A stretch of 23,871 nt of DNA from Clostridiales bacterium (GTDB taxonomy: Bacteria; Bacillota; Clostridia; Oscillospirales; Oscillospiraceae): NCBI GenBank assembly GCA_021200895.1, contig JAJQFX010000193.1:1-23871 (forward strand). Direction: 5' to 3'. The position numbers were made by a program, and so were the translations under genes. Each line of letters opens with the position of its first letter. Position 1 is the stretch's first letter. Shown here piece by piece: positions 6,488 to 14,109 of this stretch. Under the pieces are notes generated by a model that saw nothing but the letters and a program-made list of their open reading frames with translations, was not told where the DNA came from and did no database searches.

Positions 6488-6856
6488 ATGATTCAGGAAG
6501 AATCCTATCTGAAGGTTGCCGATAATACCGGCGCCAAAATGATTAAGACCATCCGCGTACTGGGCGGCTCCAAGCGGAAGTATGGCAACATCGGCGATAC
6601 CGTGGTTGCCTCTGTCCGTAAGGCTGCCCCCGGCGGTCAGGTCAAAAAGGGCGATGTGGTGAAGGCCGTTGTCGTCCGCTCCGTCCGCGGTGTGCGCCGT
6701 GCAGATGGCTCTTACGTCCGCTTTGACGAGAACGCTGCCGTTCTCATCAAGGAGGATAAGACCCCTGTGGGCACCCGTATCTTTGGCCCGGTGGCCCGTG
6801 AGCTGCGTGACAAGGATTATCTGAGAATCCTGTCCCTGGCTCCCGAAGTGATTTAA
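6488..6856 (+). CDS. rplN: 50S ribosomal protein L14
   Basis: 122 aa, exactly the usual length. MIQEESYLKVADNTGAK, YGNIGDTVVASVRKA and the C-terminal FGPVARELR are L14 signatures. L14 forms part of the inter-subunit bridge with 16S helix 44 and is the docking site of the silencing factor RsfS. SD AAGGAGG, 12 nt after rpsQ. Confidence 0.99.
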   Translation: MIQEESYLKVADNTGAKMIKTIRVLGGSKRKYGNIGDTVVASVRKAAPGGQVKKGDVVKAVVVRSVRGVRRADGSYVRFDENAAVLIKEDKTPVGTRIFGPVARELRDKDYLRILSLAPEVI

Positions 6857-6870
6857 GGGGGTACCGAGAT

Positions 6871-7182
6871 ATGAAGATGAACATCAAGCGGGGCGATAAC
6901 GTCATCGTCCTCAGCGGCAAGGACGCCGGCAAGACCGGCGAAGTCCTGACCGCCATGCCCGCCGAGGGCAAGGTCGTTGTGAAGGGCGTCAACATCCAGT
7001 CCCGTCACACCAAGCCCCAGCGCCAGGGCGACGAGGGCGGCATCATCCAGAAGGAGGGCGCCCTGTATGCCTGCAAGGTCATGCTGGTCTGCCCCAAGTG
7101 CGGCAAGCCCACCCGCGTCGGCCACAAGTTCGTGGACGGCAAGAAAGTCCGCGCCTGCAAAAAGTGCGGCGAAGAGATTTGA
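6871..7182 (+). CDS. rplX: 50S ribosomal protein L24 (zinc-ribbon type)
   Basis: 103 aa. The N-terminal KOW segment (GDNVIVLSGKDAGKTGEV) identifies L24, an assembly initiator on 23S rRNA. The C-terminal half carries CPKC (Cys74, Cys77) and CKKC (Cys96, Cys99), a likely zinc ribbon found in many but not all L24 proteins. The SD is AAGGGGG, slightly weaker than its neighbours' sites. An in-frame ATG two codons later (MNIKRG) is an alternative start. Confidence 0.97.
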   Translation: MKMNIKRGDNVIVLSGKDAGKTGEVLTAMPAEGKVVVKGVNIQSRHTKPQRQGDEGGIIQKEGALYACKVMLVCPKCGKPTRVGHKFVDGKKVRACKKCGEEI

Positions 7183-7201
7183 GAAAGGAGCGTAACGAAC
7201 T

Positions 7202-7741
7202 ATGCCTGTTTTAAAGGATAAGTACAATGCCGAAATCGCTCCTGCACTCATGCAGAAGTATGGCTACAAGAGCGTCATGCAGATTCCCAAGCTGGTCAAG
7301 GTCGTGGTGAACGTGGGCGTTGGCGAGGCCAAGGAAAACGCCAAGGTCATGGACGCCGTGGTGGGCGACATCGCCACCATCACCGGCCAGAAGCCCGTCA
7401 TCGTCAAGGCCAAGAAGTCCATCGCAAACTTCAAGCTGCGTGAGGGTATGCCCATCGGCGTGAAGGTCACGCTGCGTCAGGACAAGATGTGGGAGTTTGT
7501 GGATCGTCTGTTCAACATCGCCCTCCCCCGTGTCCGTGACTTCCGGGGCATCAACCCCGACGCCTTCGACGGCCGCGGCAACTATGCCCTGGGCATCAAG
7601 GAGCAGCTGATTTTCCCCGAAATCGAGTACGACAAAATCGACAAGATTCGCGGCATGAACGTGGTCTTTGTCACCACTGCCGAGACCGACGAGGAAGCCC
7701 GCGACCTGCTGAGCCAGCTGGGCGCACCCTTTGCGAAATAA
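7202..7741 (+). CDS. rplE: 50S ribosomal protein L5
   Basis: 179 aa, typical. IPKLVKVVVNVGVGEA, RQDKMWEFVDRLFNIALPRVRDFRG and the closing ARDLLSQLGAPF are L5 hallmarks. L5 binds 5S rRNA with L18 (rplR downstream) and contacts P-site tRNA. SD GAAAGGAG, 19 nt after rplX. Nothing unusual. Confidence 0.98.
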   Translation: MPVLKDKYNAEIAPALMQKYGYKSVMQIPKLVKVVVNVGVGEAKENAKVMDAVVGDIATITGQKPVIVKAKKSIANFKLREGMPIGVKVTLRQDKMWEFVDRLFNIALPRVRDFRGINPDAFDGRGNYALGIKEQLIFPEIEYDKIDKIRGMNVVFVTTAETDEEARDLLSQLGAPFAK

Positions 7742-7756
7742 CGAGAGGAGAACATC

Positions 7757-7942
7757 ATGGCGAAACTTTCTATGAAACTGAAGCAGCAGAGAGAGCCGAA
7801 GTACTCCACTCGCCGCTACAACCGCTGCAAGATTTGCGGCCGTCCCCACGCCTACCTGCGCAACTACGGCGTCTGCCGTATCTGCTTCCGGGAGCTGGCC
7901 TATAAGGGCGAGATTCCCGGCGTGAAGAAGGCTTCCTGGTAA
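7757..7942 (+). CDS. rpsZ: 30S ribosomal protein S14, zinc-binding short form
   Basis: 61 aa, the short S14 type (rpsN1/rpsZ). The metal site is CKIC...CRIC, embedded in RCKICGRPHAYLRNYGVCRICFREL. It binds 16S rRNA in the head next to S3 and S10. Many Firmicutes also carry a longer zinc-free paralogue induced on zinc starvation; none is in this window. SD GAGAGGAG. Followed by an unusual 173-nt gap before rpsH. Confidence 0.98.
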   Translation: MAKLSMKLKQQREPKYSTRRYNRCKICGRPHAYLRNYGVCRICFRELAYKGEIPGVKKASW

Positions 7943-8115
7943 GCCGAAGGCGCATTTTGTCAACCAGCGTCAGAAGTCAGGCGGAATACCCGGCCCGCCT
8001 CCGGGCGTCAGCCCAAGGTTCCCCTGATACCCTGACGCTTTGAACAGAGGGTATCTAAGCGATTCAGTGAACGCTGAAACCCCTGTAACCATCCATGTTA
8101 AGGAGGTCATTCATC
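7943..8115 (+). promoter_or_regulatory. Candidate structured leader upstream of rpsH
   Basis: A 173-nt gap in an otherwise tightly packed operon. AGCGTCAG (7966–7973) pairs with CTGACGCT (8032–8039), enclosing AGGCGG/CCGCCT (7979–8000) and GGGC-GTCA-GCCC (8003–8014), i.e. a three-way junction. A second perfect 8-bp stem, GATACCCT (8026–8033) with AGGGTATC (8048–8055), overlaps the closing stem by two bases and places its 3' arm in a loop, so the two should compete. No Rfam family is recognised. No consensus promoter is seen. Regulation by a ribosomal protein such as S8 is an inference. Confidence 0.5.
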
Positions 8116-8511
8116 ATGCACATCACAGACCCTATTGCTGATATGCTGACCCGGATTCGCAATGCGAGCAACGCGAAGCACAGCACCGTCGATGTACCTG
8201 CGTCCAACATGAAGAAGGCCATCGCCAAGATTCTGCTGGATGAGGGCTATATCAAGAACTATCAGCTCATCAACGACGGCACCCAGGGCATCATCCGCAT
8301 CACCCTGAAGTACAACGGCAACGAGCGCGCCATCACCGGCCTGCGTCGGGTCTCCAAGCCCGGCCTGCGGGTCTATGCCGGCGCTGACGAGCTGCCTAAA
8401 GTGCTTCACGGCCTGGGCATCGCCATCGTATCCACCTCTAAGGGCGTCCTGACCGACAAAGCTGCCCGTGCGCAGCACGTCGGCGGCGAAGTCCTGGCGT
8501 TTGTTTGGTAA
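8116..8511 (+). CDS. rpsH: 30S ribosomal protein S8
   Basis: 131 aa, the standard length from ATG 8116, which has AAGGAGG at 8100–8106 and gives HITDPIADMLTRIRNA. An upstream in-frame ATG at 8095 precedes the SD and is rejected. STSKGVLTDKAARAQHVGGEVLAFVW is the expected C-terminal region. S8 is a primary binder of 16S helix 21 and, in E. coli, the spc operon repressor, which makes the long structured gap in front of it notable. Confidence 0.98.
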   Translation: MHITDPIADMLTRIRNASNAKHSTVDVPASNMKKAIAKILLDEGYIKNYQLINDGTQGIIRITLKYNGNERAITGLRRVSKPGLRVYAGADELPKVLHGLGIAIVSTSKGVLTDKAARAQHVGGEVLAFVW

Positions 8512-8525
8512 GGAGGGTATCGAAT

Positions 8526-9074
8526 ATGTCTCGAGTAGGAAGAGCGCCGATTACCGTCCCCGCCGGTGTCACCGTCACCATTGCCGACGGCAACCTGGTG
8601 ACGGTCAAGGGCCCCAAGGGCGAAATGCAGCGGGCTTTCAACCCCAACCTGACCATCAAGCAGGAGGGGACTGAGCTGCTGGTCACCCGCCCCAATGACA
8701 GCAAGGAGATGCGTTCCCTCCACGGCACCACCCGTGCGCTGCTGCACAACATGGTGGTGGGCTGCCACGAAACCTTTACCAAGACCCTCCAGGTCAACGG
8801 CATCGGCTACCGTGTGGAGAAGAAGGGCAACGCCGTCACCATGAAGCTGGGCTATTCCCATGACGTAGTGGTGGAGGAAATCCCCGGCATCACCATGGAA
8901 GTGCCCGACGCCAACACCATCGTGGTGCGCGGCTGCGACAAGCAGGCCGTGGGTCAGTTCGCCGCCGTCATCCGCGGCAAGCGTCCGCCTGAGCCTTACA
9001 AGGGCAAGGGTATCAAATACGCCGATGAAGTCATCCGCCGCAAGGAAGGCAAGACCGGCGCCAAGAAGAAATAA
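8526..9074 (+). CDS. rplF: 50S ribosomal protein L6
   Basis: 182 aa. ATG 8526 after AAGGAGGG yields MSRVGRAPITVPAGV, the normal start; the longer frame from 8505 overlaps rpsH and is not preferred. Two L6 repeats are visible, with GYRVEKKGNAVTMKLGYSH in the middle and the C-terminal RPPEPYKGKGIKYADE motif. L6 binds near the sarcin-ricin loop. 14-nt gap to rpsH. Confidence 0.98.
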   Translation: MSRVGRAPITVPAGVTVTIADGNLVTVKGPKGEMQRAFNPNLTIKQEGTELLVTRPNDSKEMRSLHGTTRALLHNMVVGCHETFTKTLQVNGIGYRVEKKGNAVTMKLGYSHDVVVEEIPGITMEVPDANTIVVRGCDKQAVGQFAAVIRGKRPPEPYKGKGIKYADEVIRRKEGKTGAKKK

Positions 9075-9088
9075 GGAGGTGTGCCTAA

Positions 9089-9448
9089 ATGATTGCTCGT
9101 CCCAATACCAACGCGCAGCGTCTGAAGCGGCATAAGCGCGTCCGTGCCAAAATCTCCGGCACGCCCGAGAGACCCCGTTTGAACGTATTCCGCAGCGAGA
9201 CCAACATCTACGCCCAAATCATCGACGATGTGAACGGCGTGACGCTGGCTTCCGCTTCCTCCCTGGATAAGGGCTTCACCTGCGACGGCGACAAGAAGGA
9301 TGCCGCCCGCCTGGTGGGCAAGAACGTGGCAGAGCGTGCCAAGGCCAAGGGCATTGACACTGTGGTCTTTGACCGCGGCGGCTATGTCTATCACGGCCGT
9401 GTCCAGGCCCTGGCTGAGGGCGCCCGTGAGGGCGGCCTGCAATTCTGA
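9089..9448 (+). CDS. rplR: 50S ribosomal protein L18
   Basis: 119 aa. RVRAKISGTPERPRLNVFRS, YAQIIDDVNGVTLASASS and the ending FDRGGYVYHGRVQALAEGAREGGL define L18, the 5S rRNA binder that acts with L5. SD AAGGAGGTG. The stop is TGA (9446–9448), one of few non-TAA stops in the cluster. Confidence 0.98.
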   Translation: MIARPNTNAQRLKRHKRVRAKISGTPERPRLNVFRSETNIYAQIIDDVNGVTLASASSLDKGFTCDGDKKDAARLVGKNVAERAKAKGIDTVVFDRGGYVYHGRVQALAEGAREGGLQF

Positions 9449-9465
9449 TGGGAGGAGGAAACAGT

Positions 9466-9963
9466 ATGCCTAGATATGAAAAAGAGGCCAGCGAATATAT
9501 TGAGAAGCTGGTCTATCTGAACCGCGTCAGCAAGACCGTCAAGGGCGGCCGGGTCTCCAAGTTCTCCGCACTGATGGTCATCGGTGACGGCAAGGGCAAG
9601 GTGGGCTTCGGCATCGGCAAGGCCGCCGAGGTTCCCGAGGCCATCCGCAAGGGCATCGAGGACGCGAAGAAGAACATGATCACCGTCGCCATGTCCGGCA
9701 CCACCATCCCCCACGAGGTCATCGGTGAGTACGCGGCTGGCCGCATCCTGCTCAAGCCCGCTTCCGCCGGTACCGGCGTCATCGCCGGCGGCCCGGTGCG
9801 TGCCGTCATGGAGGCTGCCGGTATCACCGACATCCGTACCAAGTGCCTGCGCTCTCACACCGCTGAGAACGTGGTGGCGGCCACCTTCGCCGCGCTGAAG
9901 GATCTGCGCACCCCTGAGCAGGTCGCCGCCACCCGCGGCAAGCGCGTGGAAGAGATTCTGTAA
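9466..9963 (+). CDS. rpsE: 30S ribosomal protein S5
   Basis: 165 aa. The start is ATG 9466: GGGAGGAGG lies 6–14 nt upstream and the product begins MPRYEKEASEYIEKLV. An ATG at 9448 overlapping the rplR stop is in frame but precedes the SD and would add six odd residues. The dsRNA-binding-like domain (VSKTVKGGRVSKFSALMVIGDG) and C-terminal domain (TGVIAGGPVRAVMEAAGI) are both intact. S5 sits at the decoding side and affects translational accuracy. Confidence 0.97.
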   Translation: MPRYEKEASEYIEKLVYLNRVSKTVKGGRVSKFSALMVIGDGKGKVGFGIGKAAEVPEAIRKGIEDAKKNMITVAMSGTTIPHEVIGEYAAGRILLKPASAGTGVIAGGPVRAVMEAAGITDIRTKCLRSHTAENVVAATFAALKDLRTPEQVAATRGKRVEEIL

Positions 9964-9977
9964 GGAGGCTGACGACA

Positions 9978-10160
9978 ATGGCAAACATCAATATTAAGCT
10001 CGTCAAGAGCCTGAACGGCAGAATCGCCGCCCACAAGGCGACTGCCGCCGCTCTGGGCCTGCGCAAGATTGGCGATACCACCGTGCAGCCCGACAACGCC
10101 GCCACCCGCGGCAAAATCGCTCAAATCGGTTACCTGCTCCAGGTGACCGAGGAGCAGTAA
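9978..10160 (+). CDS. rpmD: 50S ribosomal protein L30
   Basis: 60 aa, usual length. IKLVKSLNGRIAAHKATAAALGLRKIGDTTV is the L30 core. A small 23S-binding protein dispensable in some bacteria and absent in others; present here at the normal spc position between S5 and L15. SD AAGGAGG. Confidence 0.97.
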   Translation: MANINIKLVKSLNGRIAAHKATAAALGLRKIGDTTVQPDNAATRGKIAQIGYLLQVTEEQ

Positions 10161-10173
10161 GGAGGACAGAACC

Positions 10174-10614
10174 ATGGAACTCTACAACCTGTCTCCTGCC
10201 GCCGGTTCCACCAAGGTCGGCAAGCGGAAGGGCCGTGGAGCCGGTACCGGCAACGGCAAGACCGCAGGCCGCGGCCATAAGGGCCAGAAGGCCCGCAGCG
10301 GCGGCCATGTCCGCATCGGCTTCGAGGGCGGCCAGATGCCTCTGGCCCGCCGGGTGCCCAAGCGCGGCTTCAACAACATCTTCGCAAAGCCCCTGACCGC
10401 CATCAACGTCTCCGCCCTGAACAAGTTTGAGGACGGGGCCACCGTCAACCTCCAGTCCCTGCTGGACGCCGGTGTGGTGACCCAGTGCAAGTACGGGGTG
10501 AAGATCCTGGGCAACGGCGAGCCGACCAAGAAGCTGACCGTCCAGGCCACCGCCTTCTCTGCGTCCGCAAAGGAGAAAATCGAAGCTGCTGGAGGAAAGG
10601 CCGAGGTGATCTAA
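10174..10614 (+). CDS. rplO: 50S ribosomal protein L15
   Basis: 146 aa. The glycine/arginine-rich N-terminal extension (GRGAGTGNGKTAGRGHKGQKAR) threads into 23S rRNA, and the C-terminal globular part ends KIEAAGGKAEVI. SD AAGGAGG. The TAA at 10612–10614 is followed directly by the secY GTG, so there is no intergenic base, and the secY ribosome-binding site lies in the rplO 3' end. Confidence 0.98.
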   Translation: MELYNLSPAAGSTKVGKRKGRGAGTGNGKTAGRGHKGQKARSGGHVRIGFEGGQMPLARRVPKRGFNNIFAKPLTAINVSALNKFEDGATVNLQSLLDAGVVTQCKYGVKILGNGEPTKKLTVQATAFSASAKEKIEAAGGKAEVI

Positions 10615-11919
10615 GTGATTGAGACGATTCGCACCGCTTGGAAAATTCCTGAGCTGCGTAAAAAGTTGCTCTTCGTCGCTTTCATCTTATTGATCTTCCG
10701 CCTGGGCAATAACATCCCCGTTCCCTTTATCGACACGGCCAGCCTGCAAAGCTACTTCAACGCCCAGGGGAGCAACATCCTCGGCCTGTTGAACGTGATG
10801 AGCGGCGGCGGCTACGGCAGCGCCACCATGCTGGCCCTGAGCATCCAGCCCTATATCAACGCCTCCATCATTATCCAGCTGCTGACCGTTGCCATCCCCG
10901 CCCTGGAGCGGATGCAGCGGGACGGCGGTGAGCGGGGCCGGAAACGGCTGGAGCAAATCACCCGTTACACCACCCTGGGCCTGGGCCTGCTGCAGGCCTT
11001 CGGCTACTATATGATGATTCGGTACTATGGCTTCCTGTCCAACGAGACGGTTTGGGCCGGCATCGTCATCGTCCTGACCTTTGCGGCAGGCTCCGTGTTC
11101 GTCATGTGGCTGGGTGAGCAAATCACTGAGTACGGCGTGGGCAACGGCATCTCCATCATCCTGTTCGGCGGTATCCTCTCCCGGCTGCCCAGCGCAGTGT
11201 ACTATATGTACACCGGCGTGGCCAACTGGGTAAGCGGCACCGCTGACGAGGACGCTGTGGTGCTCCATCCCGCCTTTGTACCGGTTATTATCATCGGCGT
11301 GGTGCTGATTCTGGTGGCTGTGGTTTACGTCTCCCTGGCGGAGCGCCGCATCCCCGTCCAGTACGCCAAGCGCGTGGTGGGCCGGAAGATGTATGGCGGC
11401 CAGTCCACCAACATCCCCATGAAGGTCAATATGTCCGGCGTGATGCCCATCATCTTCGCCCAGACCATTGCCTCCATCCCCGCAACGATTGCGGCCTTTG
11501 TGCCCAGCTTCGCCAACTCCGCCTTTATGACGGTGTTCGACACTGACGGCGTGCTGTACTGCATCATCTACGCGCTGCTGATTGTAGGCTTCTCCTACTT
11601 CTACGCCATGATTCAGTTCAACCCCGTTGAGGTGGCCAACAACCTGAAGAAGCAGGGCGGCTTCATCCCCGGCTACCGGGCGGGACGTCCCACGGCGGAC
11701 TTCCTGAGCAAGGTGCTGAACCGCATCACCATGTTCGGCGCTCTGTACCTGATGGTCATCGCCATCCTGCCCATCATCACCGGCAACATCTTCAATATCA
11801 GCGCCCTGTCCATCGGCGGCACCTCTGTGCTGATCGTGGTCTCCGTGGCGCTGGACACTCAGAAAGCGCTGGAGGCGCAGATGATGATGCGCCACTACAA
11901 GGGCTTCCTGAACAGCTGA
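10615..11919 (+). CDS. secY: Preprotein translocase channel subunit SecY
   Basis: 434 aa integral membrane protein with about ten transmembrane segments, the pore of the Sec translocon that works with SecE, SecG and SecA. RKKLLFVAFILLIFRLGNNIPVPFID is TM1. The plug region and IQPYINASIIIQLL (TM2) follow, and AERRIPVQYAKRVVGRKMYGGQ is the conserved cytosolic loop 5. The start is GTG 10615, abutting the rplO stop, with GAGGTG six bases upstream inside rplO. Direct adjacency suggests translational coupling. Confidence 0.97.
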   Translation: MIETIRTAWKIPELRKKLLFVAFILLIFRLGNNIPVPFIDTASLQSYFNAQGSNILGLLNVMSGGGYGSATMLALSIQPYINASIIIQLLTVAIPALERMQRDGGERGRKRLEQITRYTTLGLGLLQAFGYYMMIRYYGFLSNETVWAGIVIVLTFAAGSVFVMWLGEQITEYGVGNGISIILFGGILSRLPSAVYYMYTGVANWVSGTADEDAVVLHPAFVPVIIIGVVLILVAVVYVSLAERRIPVQYAKRVVGRKMYGGQSTNIPMKVNMSGVMPIIFAQTIASIPATIAAFVPSFANSAFMTVFDTDGVLYCIIYALLIVGFSYFYAMIQFNPVEVANNLKKQGGFIPGYRAGRPTADFLSKVLNRITMFGALYLMVIAILPIITGNIFNISALSIGGTSVLIVVSVALDTQKALEAQMMMRHYKGFLNS

Positions 11920-11935
11920 TGGGAGGCTACCTGGC

Positions 11936-12568
11936 ATGAAACTGATTCTGTTGGGCGCTCCCGGCGCAGGGAAAGGCACCCAGGCTGAAATTATCAGCAA
12001 AAAGCTGAACATCCCCACCATCTCCACCGGCAACATCCTCCGTTCCGCTGTGCGGAACGGCACCCCGGTGGGGCTGAAGGCCAAGGCGTATATGGACGCC
12101 GGGGCCCTGGTGCCCGATGAGGTCATCATCGGGGTCATCGGGGAGCGGCTCCAGGAGGCGGACGCCCAGAACGGCTATATTCTGGACGGCGTCCCCCGCA
12201 CCATCGCCCAGGCCGAGGCCCTGGAGAACGCGGGCATTCAGTTCGACGCGGTGGTATCCATCGAGGTACCCGACGCGGAAATCGAGCAGCGTATGACGGG
12301 CCGCCGCACTTGCCCGGCCTGCGGGGCCACCTACCACATCGTCGCCAACCCCCCCAAGCAGGAGGGCATCTGCGACCTGTGCGGCGAGGCCCTGGGCCAG
12401 CGCAAGGACGACCAGCCGGAGACGGTGAAGAGCCGTCTGGCCACCTACCATGAGCAGACCGAGCCGCTGAAGGGCTTCTACGCCCAGCGGGGCCTGCTGA
12501 AGGTGGTGGACGTCCGGGGCAGCGTTGAGGAAGTCAACGCCGCCATCATGAAAGCCCTGGGTGAATAA
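11936..12568 (+). CDS. adk: Adenylate kinase with zinc lid
   Basis: 210 aa. P-loop GAPGAGKGTQ (residues 7–16), the AMP-binding STGNILR, and the GYILDGVPRT segment are conserved. The LID domain carries CPAC...CDLC, the four-cysteine zinc site common in Gram-positive enzymes. Interconverts ATP + AMP and 2 ADP in the cytosol. ATG 11936 has GGGAGG upstream. The secY–adk–map order is standard. Note DGVPRT where many Adk proteins have DGFPRT. Confidence 0.97.
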   Translation: MKLILLGAPGAGKGTQAEIISKKLNIPTISTGNILRSAVRNGTPVGLKAKAYMDAGALVPDEVIIGVIGERLQEADAQNGYILDGVPRTIAQAEALENAGIQFDAVVSIEVPDAEIEQRMTGRRTCPACGATYHIVANPPKQEGICDLCGEALGQRKDDQPETVKSRLATYHEQTEPLKGFYAQRGLLKVVDVRGSVEEVNAAIMKALGE

Positions 12569-12570
12569 GC

Positions 12571-13380
12571 ATGGCTGAGCGAATCGTCATCAAGTCGGAA
12601 CGGCAAATCGAGCTGATGCGGAAGGCCGGAAGGCTCACCGCTGAGGCCAGGGCTTACGGCGCATCCCTGGTGCGCCCCGGCATTACGACGAAGGAACTTG
12701 ACAAGGCCATGTACAAGTTCATCATCGCCAACGGGGGCTATCCCTCCTTCCTGCACCTGTACGGCTTCCCCGGCACCGCCTGCATCTCGGTGAATGACGA
12801 GATCATCCACGGCATCCCCGGCAAGCGTCGCCTGGAGGAGGGGGACATTGTCTCCATCGACATCGGAGCCTGCATTGGCTACGAGGGCATTGACAAAAAG
12901 ACGGGGCTGCCCATCGGGGGGTACCACGGCGACTGCGCCGGCACCTACCCCGTGGGGCAAATCAGCGACGAGGCGAAGCGGCTGATTGCGGTGACGGAGC
13001 AGTCCTTCTGGGCCGGCATCAAAAATGCCGTAGCCGGGAACCGGGTCAGCGACATCTCAAGAGGGGTGCAGACCTGTGCGGAGGCCGCCGGGTTCGGCGT
13101 GGTTCGGGAGTATGTGGGCCACGGCGTAGGCAGCAAGATGCACGAAGCGCCGGAGGTGCCCAACTTCGTCGAGCCGCACCGTCTGGGCGGCAACCCCCGG
13201 CTGGTCAAGAACATGACCATCGCCGTGGAGCCCATGATTAACGCCGGTACCCGCCACATCAAGCAGATGCCCGACGGCTGGACGGTGAAAACTGCCGACG
13301 GCAAGTACGCCGCCCATTATGAAAATACCATTCTCATCACCGAGGGCGAGCCTGAAATACTCACTCGGTGCGGAGATTGA
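12571..13380 (+). CDS. map: Type I methionine aminopeptidase with internal insertion
   Basis: 269 aa against about 250 usual. Removes the initiator Met from nascent proteins. Metal and catalytic residues read as His80, Asp97, Asp121, His184, His191, Glu220 and Glu251. The two metal-binding aspartates are normally 11 residues apart; here they are 24 apart because of an extra ACIGYEGIDKKTGLPIGG-like loop (residues about 100–117). ATG 12571 is two bases after the adk stop and has only a weak SD (GGGTGA), so coupling to adk is likely. Stop TGA. Confidence 0.96.
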   Translation: MAERIVIKSERQIELMRKAGRLTAEARAYGASLVRPGITTKELDKAMYKFIIANGGYPSFLHLYGFPGTACISVNDEIIHGIPGKRRLEEGDIVSIDIGACIGYEGIDKKTGLPIGGYHGDCAGTYPVGQISDEAKRLIAVTEQSFWAGIKNAVAGNRVSDISRGVQTCAEAAGFGVVREYVGHGVGSKMHEAPEVPNFVEPHRLGGNPRLVKNMTIAVEPMINAGTRHIKQMPDGWTVKTADGKYAAHYENTILITEGEPEILTRCGD

Positions 13381-13381
13381 T

Positions 13382-13657
13382 ATGGAAGCTATCCACCCTT
13401 ACGAAATCGTTCTCTCCCTGGCCGGACATGACAAAGGCCGCATCTTCTGCGTGTTAGGCGTGGAGGACGGCTACTGCCTGCTGGCGGACGGAAAGGAGAG
13501 AAAGCTGGACGCGCCGAAAAAGAAGAGCGTGAAGCACCTTCGGGGCGTAGGAACCAGCGCACATCCGGCAATCGTAAGATTGCAGAGAGGCGGCAAGATT
13601 TCTGACCGCGCCCTGCGCGCAGCCCTTGCAGCCTTCCGCGAATCAAGTCCCATATAA
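13382..13657 (+). CDS. KOW-domain RNA-binding protein (L14e-like)
   Basis: 91 aa from ATG 13382, with GGAG eight bases upstream and one base after the map stop. The N-terminal half (EIVLSLAGHDKGRIFCVLGV, then LLADGKERKLDAPKKKSVKHL) matches the small KOW/ribosomal L14e-like proteins that sit between map and infA in many Firmicutes. Probably binds rRNA or the ribosome; the exact role is not established. A longer frame reading from within map (13319) is not preferred. The C-terminal 35 residues are basic and helical in character. Confidence 0.85.
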   Translation: MEAIHPYEIVLSLAGHDKGRIFCVLGVEDGYCLLADGKERKLDAPKKKSVKHLRGVGTSAHPAIVRLQRGGKISDRALRAALAAFRESSPI

Positions 13658-13670
13658 GGAGGCCGTTCTC

Positions 13671-13889
13671 TTGTCCAAAGAAGATATGATCGAGCTGGAA
13701 GGCGTGGTCGTCGAGGCTCTGCCGAACGCTGTATTCAAGGTAGACATTGGCAAAGGCCATACCATTCTGGCGAACATTTCTGGCAAGCTCAGAATGAACT
13801 ATATCAGGATCCTCCCGGGAGATAAGGTGACAGTCCAGATGTCCCCTTATGACCTGACCCGCGGCCGGATTACCTGGAGAAGCAAATAA
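13671..13889 (+). CDS. infA: Translation initiation factor IF-1
   Basis: 72 aa from a TTG start at 13671. AAGGAGG (13656–13662) is eight bases upstream, and the product begins (M)SKEDMIELEG as in other IF-1 proteins. An upstream ATG frame (13626) would lie inside the KOW gene. The OB-fold runs through VVEALPNAVFKV, HTILANISGKLRMNYIRILPGDKV and the ending SPYDLTRGRITWRSK. IF-1 blocks the A site during initiation. The rare start codon may hold its level down relative to the ribosomal proteins (inference). Confidence 0.97.
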   Translation: MSKEDMIELEGVVVEALPNAVFKVDIGKGHTILANISGKLRMNYIRILPGDKVTVQMSPYDLTRGRITWRSK

Positions 13890-13977
13890 GCCCGGAACAT
13901 TCATCATCCGGGTACCACGGAGCACGCCCTCTGGACAAGGGAACCCTCCGTGACCAGCAAAACAGGAGGTAAAAACG
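13890..13977 (+). promoter_or_regulatory. infA–rpmJ spacer with three inverted repeats
   Basis: CCCGG (13891–13895) pairs with CCGGG (13908–13912). CACGGAG (13916–13922) pairs with CTCCGTG (13946–13952) around an inner CCCT/AGGG stem (13927–13941). No T-run follows, so this is not a standard terminator. It may be a leader or processing site in front of the alpha-operon genes (inference). Confidence 0.4.
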
Positions 13978-14091
13978 ATGAAAGTGAGACCGTCCGTGAA
14001 GCCCATGTGCGAAAAATGCAAGGTCATTAAGCGCAAGGGCAGAGTAATGGTGATTTGTGAGAATCCCAAGCATAAGCAGAGACAGGGTTAA
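13978..14091 (+). CDS. rpmJ: 50S ribosomal protein L36
   Basis: 37 aa. MKVRPSVKPMCEKCKVIKRK and the ending CENPKHKQRQG are the entire L36 signature. The metal ligands Cys11, Cys14, Cys27 and His32 of the zinc-containing form are present. ATG 13978 follows AGGAGGT. Standard position between infA and rpsM. Confidence 0.97.
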   Translation: MKVRPSVKPMCEKCKVIKRKGRVMVICENPKHKQRQG

Positions 14092-14109
14092 AGGAGGTGT
14101 ATTGATTAT

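Noticed and set aside
7943..8099. Internal promoter before rpsH
   Set aside because: TTGTCA-like sequence at 7957 has no −10 box at a workable distance.
10687..12138. 483-codon minus-strand frame opposite secY and adk
   Set aside because: The sense strand encodes unmistakable SecY and Adk; the antisense product is His/Gly/Asp-rich without any family signature.
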